This document shows, in pieces, positions 6,943 through 13,971 of a stretch of DNA of 18,371 nucleotides. Each line of letters starts with the position of its first letter. Within the stretch, counting starts at the first letter, position 1. Both the position numbers and the translations under genes were made by a program. The notes beneath the pieces were generated by a model. It did no database searches and was not told where the DNA came from. It saw only the letters and a program-made list of their open reading frames with translations. Source of the stretch: Hydrogenothermaceae bacterium (GTDB lineage Bacteria; Aquificota; Aquificia; Aquificales; Hydrogenothermaceae); NCBI GenBank assembly GCA_026984355.1, contig JALSSG010000063.1, positions 1 to 18,371 on the forward strand. The letters run 5' to 3'.

Positions 6943-8970
6943 AAATGGAGAAGGCTCACCTATGAAAAACCCTTGAGAATAATCAATACCTAAAGATTTA
7001 ACAACTTCGTAAACACTTTCAGAATAAACAAATTCTGCTATCGTTTTAATTCCTAATTTCTTACAAAAATTAACAATAGTCTCAGCTATGATATTTGAGT
7101 ATATATCAGTATCTAAATTTTTAATTATAGAAGAATCAATTTTTAGATAATCTACTTCCAGTTTTAAAATAAACTCAAAATTTGAATAACCAGAACCAAA
7201 ATCATCTATAGCTACCTTAGCGCCTAAAGACCTTATCTCTTTAATAAACCTATATATATTTTCAAAATTCTCAATACCTTCTGATTCAAGAATTTCAAAA
7301 ACAACCTTGTCTCTGTTTTTATAATTTTTTAACGCATCTAATATAAAACTAACAGTTTCATGATTTTGTATATCACTTATAGAAAGATTTATAGCAAATC
7401 TCACATCCTTATTTTTAAACTTGTTAAAAGCTTGCTGTACAACTATTTTAGTTATCTTTGGGTAGAGTTTTGATTTTATAGCAATATCAAGAAATTTTGA
7501 TGGCAATAAAATATTACCTCTACTATCTATAAGTCTAACCAGACATTCATACTCTTCTATAATTCCTGTTGAATTATTAATGATTGGTTGATAATAGACT
7601 ACAACGTTATCATTTTCTATCGCTCTTTTTAACTCTTTTACAATACTTATATTTTTAGCATAACGTTTAGACAAATCTAAAGATTTATCAAAAAATAAAT
7701 AAGGTTTTTTCTTTTCTTTAGCTTGCTTTAAAGCCATATCGGCTTTCGATAGGATGTTTTCCTTTTCATCACATACTCCAATAGTTATATTAAGATGAAC
7801 TTCATAATCCCCAATCTGAAAAACCTTTTTTTCTACAGTAGATATTAAAAGCTGGATGAATGTTTCAAAGTCATGCCTTGGATAAAACCTTTTTGATAAA
7901 ACAGCAAATTCATCCCCAGATAGTTTATAGACGCTAAACCTATACTTCTTACAGAAATTATTTAGGAACTTCCCAAACTCTTGTAATACAAAATCTCCTA
8001 TCTCATGACCATAAAAATCATTTATTTCTTTAAAATCATCTATATTAACAATAGCAATTGTAGGATTTACAAGCTCTTCTAAATCTTCAACTAATTTTAA
8101 TCTATTATAAAGATTAGTAAGCTGGTCTTTATAAAGCTTATCTTTTAGTTCCTTTTCTATCTTTTTCTGATTTGTTATATCGTTAAAAATAACAAGATAA
8201 CCATAAAAATCTTTTTTTGTTCCAACAGGTTTCACCACTAAACGAAGATATTTATTATTTTTTAGTTTTAATTCAAAATCACCTTCACAGTTTTTATTTA
8301 GAAAAATATCCCTTATCTGATGTAGAAATGTACTTCTATCACCTTTTTTTATATTTTTTGATATATGTAAAAGTAAAGATTTAATACCTTTAAGTTTATT
8401 AGCTTTCAAATATTTTTTGGATAAACTATTAAGGATAATATTACTACCGTCTTTTGAAATAAATACCATACCAACTGGAAGAGAATCTTTTATCTTTTCA
8501 AGAAGGATTTTTCTAAACTCTAAATCCTTAGTTTTCTCTTTTACAAGCTCTTCTAACTGTTTATTTTGTTTTCTTAGCTTCTCTTTTGCTTCTTCTAAAA
8601 GACTATTAAGATGGTCTAAAATTGTTATATCTCTTGCATTTACCACCAAGTATTGGATTTTATTATCTTTTTCTACTGCTCTAACATTTTTTACAACATG
8701 AATAATTGATCCATCTTTTTTAACAAAATAAGTATCCTGATTTAAACATGCTCCATATTGTTTAACTGAAAGCATACATGTTTTGTAAATCTCTTTATCT
8801 GCTATGAACTGTTTTATAGATTTTCCAATTACTTCTTGCTTACTATATCCAAGAAGATTATAAAATGATGGATTAGCATATAAAATTTTTCCCTGCGGGT
8901 CTATTGTAAAAATTATATCTGGAGAGTTATCTAAAATCGTTTTTACATCTATTTCCAGTTTAGCTGGCAA
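6904..8970 (-). CDS. PAS-PAS-GGDEF-EAL cyclic-di-GMP signalling protein
   Basis: The 688-residue protein has a PAS domain (about 9-118, DIIFTIDPQGKILYANPSF), a coiled-coil linker (about 118-160), a second, divergent PAS-like domain (about 160-268), a GGDEF domain (about 275-435) and an EAL domain (about 440-680). No signal peptide or membrane segment is seen, so it is probably a cytosolic sensor. The synthase motif is SGDEF (351-355); the inhibitory RxxD is not present before it (R344-F-S-V). The phosphodiesterase site looks complete despite ECL for EAL: E475, N528, E559, DDFGSGYS (589-596), K610, E646 and Q666. The start is TTG at 8970; no in-frame ATG occurs before residue 66 and a stop lies a few codons upstream. 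The 3' end overlaps mlaE by 39 bases tail to tail. Confidence 0.9.
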   Translation of the reverse strand: MPAKLEIDVKTILDNSPDIIFTIDPQGKILYANPSFYNLLGYSKQEVIGKSIKQFIADKEIYKTCMLSVKQYGACLNQDTYFVKKDGSIIHVVKNVRAVEKDNKIQYLVVNARDITILDHLNSLLEEAKEKLRKQNKQLEELVKEKTKDLEFRKILLEKIKDSLPVGMVFISKDGSNIILNSLSKKYLKANKLKGIKSLLLHISKNIKKGDRSTFLHQIRDIFLNKNCEGDFELKLKNNKYLRLVVKPVGTKKDFYGYLVIFNDITNQKKIEKELKDKLYKDQLTNLYNRLKLVEDLEELVNPTIAIVNIDDFKEINDFYGHEIGDFVLQEFGKFLNNFCKKYRFSVYKLSGDEFAVLSKRFYPRHDFETFIQLLISTVEKKVFQIGDYEVHLNITIGVCDEKENILSKADMALKQAKEKKKPYLFFDKSLDLSKRYAKNISIVKELKRAIENDNVVVYYQPIINNSTGIIEEYECLVRLIDSRGNILLPSKFLDIAIKSKLYPKITKIVVQQAFNKFKNKDVRFAINLSISDIQNHETVSFILDALKNYKNRDKVVFEILESEGIENFENIYRFIKEIRSLGAKVAIDDFGSGYSNFEFILKLEVDYLKIDSSIIKNLDTDIYSNIIAETIVNFCKKLGIKTIAEFVYSESVYEVVKSLGIDYSQGFFIGEPSPFLKDERRKEIVKN

Positions 8971-9056
8971 ATTTTCACCATATACTTAACGCAAAATTTC
9001 TTAAATTTTACATTAATTTTATCGATATTTTCCATTAAAAAGTTTATTATTAAATG

Positions 9057-9085
9057 TTGAAAATGTGCATTTTCTGAAATATAGA
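9057..9085 (+). promoter_or_regulatory. Possible sigma-70 promoter for the hydrolase-DUF547 gene
   Basis: TTGAAA (9057-9062), 17 bases, then TATAGA (9080-9085) lies about 40 bases before the start at 9123. The whole divergent gap (8971-9122) is extremely AT-rich. The ribosome-binding site AAGGT (9112-9116), 6 bases from the ATG, is clear; for the minus-strand gene I could not choose one promoter among several AT-rich matches. Confidence 0.3.
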
Positions 9086-9122
9086 TTATAGTTCACAAAA
9101 ATAAAAACTCTAAGGTAAAAAG

Positions 9123-11288
9123 ATGCCTATAAAAAAATACGTAAAAAAAGCAAAAAAGGTTTTAGATAAAAACTGGACAGGAGAGTTTACAGTTCCTTCT
9201 ATACATCTATATCCACATCAATGGAACTGGGATTCAGGATTTATTGCCATAGGATATTCTAGATACAACATAGATAGAGGAATAAAAGAGCTTACTAGAC
9301 TTTTTAAAGCTCAATGGAAAAACGGTATGCTTCCCCAAATCGTATTTGATGAAAAAAGATTAGGAACATATTTTCCTGAACCAGATGTATGGCAGACTAA
9401 TCTTTTATCTCCGTATGCCCCAGAAGAATTTTTAACATCAGGAATAACTATGCCTCCTATACATGCAGTAGCAGCACTAAAAATGTATGAAAATGCAAAA
9501 GATAAAGAAAAAATAAAAGAGTTTCTTATATGGCTTTTTCCACGATTATTAAACCTACATAGGTATCTTTATAATGAAAGACATCCAGAAGGTAATGGAC
9601 TCGTTTATATAAGACATCCCTGGGAATCTGGTATGGATAATTCTCCAACATGGGACGAAATACTTGATAGAATTGATGTAGAAAAAGTTCATATTCCAAA
9701 ATTTAAAAGAAAAGATGTATCAGTAGTTGACCCAGAAGTCAGACCTAAAGACCTTGATTACAAAAGATATATCTATCTGGTAGAACTCTTTAAAAAACAT
9801 AGATATATAGAAAGAGAAATATTCAAAGATTGCCCTTTTTTAGTATATGACCCCCTTTTTAATTCCATACTGTCTGCATCAAATAAGGCATTAATTAAAC
9901 TTGCAGACATATTAGGCTTTTCAATAAGAGAACCTGAAGAATGGTATATTCTAACAAAGAAAGGTATAAGTGAAAATCTATTTAATGAAAAAAGAAAAAT
10001 ATTTGATGCATATGATTTAACCACAAAAAAACTTATAAATGTAGATACAGCAGCAGGGTTTATGCCACTTTTTGGTAGTGCTGCATCTTATCATCAAGCA
10101 CAACTCATATATGAATATCTAAATTCAACCAGCTTTTGTGCTTTACATCAAGGAAACTGCTTTACAATCCCAAATTATAACACCTTAAAAAAAGACTTTA
10201 GTAGAAAAAATTATTGGAGAGGACCTGTCTGGATAAATATAAACTGGATGCTATATCAGGGACTAAAGGCATATGGATTTAGAGAAAAGGCTATTCAACT
10301 TGCAAAAAATATATTAGAACTTCCTATAAGATTTGGTTTTTACGAATATTTTGACTCTTTTGATGGTAGAGGATATGGAACAAAAGATTTTTCGTGGACT
10401 GCTGCTTTATTTATAGATATAGCATATGAAGGTAATTACCTAAGTAAAAATCCTTTCAAAAACATAAAAAAGATTTTATGGAAAACAGTAATATTAAATG
10501 AATATCCTGATAGAAAGGAATTAAAACTTCCATCAGAGGATATAGCTCAAAAATTACTTGACTCTATAAAAAATATAGAGTCAAAAAGGTTTGTATCTCA
10601 TGGTGCAGTTAACTATAAACTTTTAAAAGAATCCAATGAATATAAAGAATATAAAAAAGCAGCAGCGAGTTTAGTTTATTTTGACCTAGACACACTAAAA
10701 ACTAGAGAAGAGAAACTAGCATTCTGGATAAACCTTTATAACGCTATGGTTATAGATGGAATTATATCTATGGAAATAGAAAACTCTGTTAAAGAAGTTT
10801 TAAGATTTTTCTCAAAAATAAAATATAGAATTGGAAAGTATAGATTTTCATTAGATGATATATTACACGGAATTCTTAGAAGAAATAAAAGAGCTCCAGG
10901 CAAAATTTTTAAACAATTTATCCTTATTGATTCAAGAAAAAAATATATGATAGAAAAACCAGACCCAAGAATACATTTTGCTATTGCATGTGGTGCATCT
11001 TCCTGTGCTCCAGTAAAGTTCTTTACACCAGAAAATATAGATAAGCAGTTAGATATTGCAGCCAAAAGTTTTGTAAATAGTTCAGAAGTAATTGTTATTC
11101 CAGAAGAAAATAGAATACTTCTTTCTGAAATATTTAAATGGTATGAGAAAGACTTCGGTGGAAGAAAAGGTGTTTTAGAGTTTCTTGAAAAATATCTTGT
11201 AGATGATGATAAAGTTGATTTTATTGAGTTAAACAAAGAAAAAATAAATATATCCTATCTACCTTATAACTGGAACCTAAACATATAA
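9123..11288 (+). CDS. GH63-like glycoside hydrolase fused to a DUF547 domain
   Basis: The 721-residue protein has two parts. Residues about 10-440 resemble the (alpha/alpha)6 hydrolases of the mannosyl-/glucosylglycerate hydrolase group of GH63: HQWNWDSGF (32-40), NGMLPQI (67-73), HPWESGMDNSPTWDE (165-179), YWRGPVWINI (364-373) and FYEYFDSFDGRG (406-417). Asp172 and Glu408 sit where the family's acid and base residues are expected. Residues about 485-700 match DUF547: LAFWINLYNA (532-541), DPRIHFAIACGASSCAP (614-630) and LSEIFKWYEKDFGG (667-680). No signal peptide is seen, so it is probably cytoplasmic. If the first domain keeps its family activity it would recycle a compatible solute; the DUF547 role is unknown. 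ATG at 9123 follows AAGGT. The gene is convergent with the cytochrome genes. Confidence 0.75.
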   Translation: MPIKKYVKKAKKVLDKNWTGEFTVPSIHLYPHQWNWDSGFIAIGYSRYNIDRGIKELTRLFKAQWKNGMLPQIVFDEKRLGTYFPEPDVWQTNLLSPYAPEEFLTSGITMPPIHAVAALKMYENAKDKEKIKEFLIWLFPRLLNLHRYLYNERHPEGNGLVYIRHPWESGMDNSPTWDEILDRIDVEKVHIPKFKRKDVSVVDPEVRPKDLDYKRYIYLVELFKKHRYIEREIFKDCPFLVYDPLFNSILSASNKALIKLADILGFSIREPEEWYILTKKGISENLFNEKRKIFDAYDLTTKKLINVDTAAGFMPLFGSAASYHQAQLIYEYLNSTSFCALHQGNCFTIPNYNTLKKDFSRKNYWRGPVWININWMLYQGLKAYGFREKAIQLAKNILELPIRFGFYEYFDSFDGRGYGTKDFSWTAALFIDIAYEGNYLSKNPFKNIKKILWKTVILNEYPDRKELKLPSEDIAQKLLDSIKNIESKRFVSHGAVNYKLLKESNEYKEYKKAAASLVYFDLDTLKTREEKLAFWINLYNAMVIDGIISMEIENSVKEVLRFFSKIKYRIGKYRFSLDDILHGILRRNKRAPGKIFKQFILIDSRKKYMIEKPDPRIHFAIACGASSCAPVKFFTPENIDKQLDIAAKSFVNSSEVIVIPEENRILLSEIFKWYEKDFGGRKGVLEFLEKYLVDDDKVDFIELNKEKINISYLPYNWNLNI

Positions 11289-11312
11289 AAAAAAGCCCTC
11301 CAAAAGGAGGGC
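11287..11312 (-). terminator. Rho-independent terminator of the cytochrome unit
   Basis: GCCCTCC (11295-11301) and GGAGGGC (11306-11312) form a perfect 7-bp GC-rich stem with a 4-base loop. On the minus strand the stem is followed by eight T (11294-11287), so it terminates transcription arriving from the cytochrome gene, whose stop lies about 30 bases before it. On the plus strand no T run follows, so it would work poorly for the convergent hydrolase gene, whose stop codon it touches. Confidence 0.9.
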
Positions 11313-11342
11313 ACGTAAATGAATAGAAGGGACCTGTTTTAA

Positions 11343-13793
11343 TTATTTGTTAAGAGACATTCCCCATCCCTTGATAACTATTTCTTTAGCTTTCTTGTAT
11401 GGGAATTTTTTCACAAGCTCTTTAACATCTAAAACTTCATCACCTTCTCTCATAAAGTGAATTAGAACCACTGATGCCCAGTAATCGTTTGCATATTCAG
11501 TTCCAGCAAGTTCTATAGGTACACCTTTATCATTTACAGTATGACATGCGGCACATGTTACAGGTCCTGCATACCTACCATCAGGTGAGAATTGTAAAGC
11601 CTGCTCGTGAGTAGTAAGGTCTACTGTATTATCCTGCCCTTCATATCTTACAGGATATAATCCGTGTATAGACTCATGACATGATTGGCATGCAATTTTT
11701 CCGTGAGCTTTTGAATATCTATAAAGTGCGTATTTATTAGGCTGGTCTATTGGGAAGTATTTTCCACCAAGACTTTCAACAAATGGAGCTATATGACAGT
11801 TTGCACAATGAGGTTCAGATGCAGCTAACCACCAGTCTTTACCTGCAGAAGCAACACCATAAGGAACAGGCTTTCCTTCATCAGCATTCCATGCAAGCAG
11901 TTTTAGATTTCCATTTTCATCTTTTGTCGCTTTAACTAAAGTAGCACCAGGACCGTGATTTGCATAGAAATCATATAATGGGTCTCCCCACTCTGTATTT
12001 ACAACTGGGTCTGCAAACCACTGTTTAAACTTCTTCTCATCTCCACCAGCTACTACTTTTATAATTTCTTCAATAGATTTGTTTCTTAATGTTTCCCCTT
12101 CCTGTGTTACAGGGTCTTTTAAGTTATCTGCTTTATAAAGTTCTATAGTTAACTGGTTATGACAGTTTGTACAGTAAAGACCTCTAATTTCATCTATTTT
12201 TCTTCCTTTTTCATCTCTCATACTTACATTTTCAAGGTACCACTTACCTAATTCATTAAGGAAGAAAGGAGGTTTAACATCTGGATTTGTATGAGCATCC
12301 CTTCTTAAATAACAACCACCACCAGAAAGTCTAAGGTCTGTATCTGAAAATCTTGGATTTCCATAATCATCTATAATTTGATATGGGTTTTCTGCAAGAG
12401 TAACAGTTCTTCTTTCTTCAGACTGCCAGTGTGTTGGGTGACATGCCTGACAGCTTTGAGTTCTTCCAGCTTTATCAGCATACTTTTCACCTAAGAAGGC
12501 TTCATGGGTTGCGTGTATAGCTTCAGTAAGGGTTTTTGCTTTCACTGCTTTATATCCACTAGAACCAGGTCTTGGAGATTGGAGATTTCCAGATATGTTA
12601 TCACCGTGACAATCAGCACAGTTTACTGGACCAACCGAACCTAATCTGTTAGTTGGTGAGTTCGGATTATAATCTCTTAAGAAATCTGTTCCATGGTGAG
12701 CATCATGTAGCTCTAAAATATTGATAGAACCTTCAGATAGTCTAGCCATATACTCTGTTATATCTGGATAATGAGTTTTCCAATATTCATACTCTTTATC
12801 GTGTAAAGTTAAACCTTCTTGTCTAGCCATTTTAGAAGCTATTCCATTTCTTGAGTGACACGCATAACAGTTTGGAATATCAACTGGGTTAGTACCAAAG
12901 AATTCAACAGGTCTTCCATTTATTATTATAGGGTCACCAGTTTTGTCATGAAGTCTTACTACAGAATATTGATAAGGCTGGAAGTCTTTATTAGTAATAG
13001 ACCTTATAGTTCCTCTTCTTTCACTATCATAAAAAGCAGTTAATGGTAATCCTAAAGCATCCCATACATATTCAGCTGTTAGTTTTAAAGGCACATTTTT
13101 AACTTGAGGAACCATAGAATCTGTAAATACTATATTACCTCCACCTTTATGTGCATAATCCATCCATCCCCCAGCCATATGCTTTCCACTTGGTCCAGCA
13201 TCTATTGGAACCTGTATTTCTTTACCAACATGAAGTCTATCTTTTTCTGTAGCTCCTTTAGGTATTGTTCCTTCTAAATCTTTGTAAATAAATAGGTGTG
13301 TCCATACATAGTTTGCTACATTATCTCCTGGGTCTGTATAATCTCCATCACCATTAACATCTTTAGGAACAGACCAATATCTCATCTTATTTCCTTCACT
13401 ATAGCTATTATCTCTTACGTAGTACCAGAGTTTAACATGGTGAGGAGTTAAAAATTTAGGTCTAGACCCTTTTACACCAGATTTTACTGCTTGAGCCTGG
13501 ATACTATTGTAAGGTGGAATTACACAACAGTAAGAAATATCAAACCCAACACAGTGCATTCCAAGTTCATAGTTGATAAAAATGTTGTAAGGATTTCTTG
13601 GGTTGTATGCTTCTATTTTTTTACCAAAAAATCCTTTTTTGATTTTTACCTTCTCTAAAAGGTCAAAACCGAAAGGTGGATTAGGGTCATATGGTGTGTC
13701 AGATTTAGCGTGAACACCAGAACTGATAGCCAATAGCCCTGCTGCTACCAAAGTGGCTGGCTTAAAAATGTGCCGTAGCCTACTTCTACTCAT
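11343..13793 (-). CDS. Secreted seven-haem c-type cytochrome
   Basis: The 816-residue protein starts with a Sec signal peptide (about 1-29, hydrophobic core then SSGVHA). Residues about 30-300 contain no haem motif; the segment NYELGMHCVGFDISYCCVIP carries Cys81, Cys89 and Cys90. Seven CXXCH motifs follow: Cys309 (CYACH), 392 (CADCH), 448 (CQACH), 541 (CTNCH), 663 (CANCH), 702 (CQSCH) and 747 (CAACH). There is no C-terminal membrane helix and no lipobox, so the protein is periplasmic or exported. The ATG at 13793 has AAGGAGG 7 bases upstream. It lies downstream of a 12-haem cytochrome on the same strand and ends before a strong terminator. I do not recognise a characterised relative; an electron-transfer role is certain in outline, but the substrate is unknown. 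Confidence 0.88.
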   Translation of the reverse strand: MSRSRLRHIFKPATLVAAGLLAISSGVHAKSDTPYDPNPPFGFDLLEKVKIKKGFFGKKIEAYNPRNPYNIFINYELGMHCVGFDISYCCVIPPYNSIQAQAVKSGVKGSRPKFLTPHHVKLWYYVRDNSYSEGNKMRYWSVPKDVNGDGDYTDPGDNVANYVWTHLFIYKDLEGTIPKGATEKDRLHVGKEIQVPIDAGPSGKHMAGGWMDYAHKGGGNIVFTDSMVPQVKNVPLKLTAEYVWDALGLPLTAFYDSERRGTIRSITNKDFQPYQYSVVRLHDKTGDPIIINGRPVEFFGTNPVDIPNCYACHSRNGIASKMARQEGLTLHDKEYEYWKTHYPDITEYMARLSEGSINILELHDAHHGTDFLRDYNPNSPTNRLGSVGPVNCADCHGDNISGNLQSPRPGSSGYKAVKAKTLTEAIHATHEAFLGEKYADKAGRTQSCQACHPTHWQSEERRTVTLAENPYQIIDDYGNPRFSDTDLRLSGGGCYLRRDAHTNPDVKPPFFLNELGKWYLENVSMRDEKGRKIDEIRGLYCTNCHNQLTIELYKADNLKDPVTQEGETLRNKSIEEIIKVVAGGDEKKFKQWFADPVVNTEWGDPLYDFYANHGPGATLVKATKDENGNLKLLAWNADEGKPVPYGVASAGKDWWLAASEPHCANCHIAPFVESLGGKYFPIDQPNKYALYRYSKAHGKIACQSCHESIHGLYPVRYEGQDNTVDLTTHEQALQFSPDGRYAGPVTCAACHTVNDKGVPIELAGTEYANDYWASVVLIHFMREGDEVLDVKELVKKFPYKKAKEIVIKGWGMSLNK

Positions 13794-13856
13794 ATTAATA
13801 CCTCCTTTTTATTTTTTGCTATTGTAGTAAACACTTACTTAAAAATTTTAGTAATA

Positions 13857-13885
13857 AAATTACATTATAGATTTTTTTGTGTCAA
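13857..13885 (-). promoter_or_regulatory. Possible promoter for the seven-haem cytochrome
   Basis: In the 178-base gap between the cytochrome genes the minus strand has a perfect TTGACA (13885-13880) and, 17 bases on, TAATTT (13862-13857). A perfect TATAAT (13869-13864) also occurs but only 10 bases from TTGACA, too close to pair with it. Some promoter here is likely; the exact boxes are not settled. Confidence 0.35.
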
Positions 13886-13899
13886 CTATATTTAATGGT

Positions 13900-13925
13900 A
13901 AAAAATATAATACTATTTGGTATTA
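13900..13925 (-). terminator. Weak terminator-like hairpin after the 12-haem gene
   Basis: On the minus strand TAATAC (13925-13920) pairs with GTATTA (13913-13908) around a 6-base loop, and a TATTTTTT stretch follows. The stem is AT-rich and weak, so at best it reduces read-through from the 12-haem gene into the seven-haem gene. The stop codon of the 12-haem gene is about 47 bases upstream. Confidence 0.25.
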
Positions 13926-13971
13926 AATTTATCATCATAATTATATTAATTATACTGAGTATATTACTATT

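Noticed and set aside
10736..11236. Minus-strand open frame inside the hydrolase-DUF547 gene
   Set aside because: The plus-strand frame has clear domain signatures through this stretch; the reverse frame shows none.
12294..12314. Cys494 of the seven-haem protein as an eighth haem site (CYLRRDAH)
   Set aside because: There is no second cysteine in CXXCH or a known longer spacing, so haem attachment is not supported.
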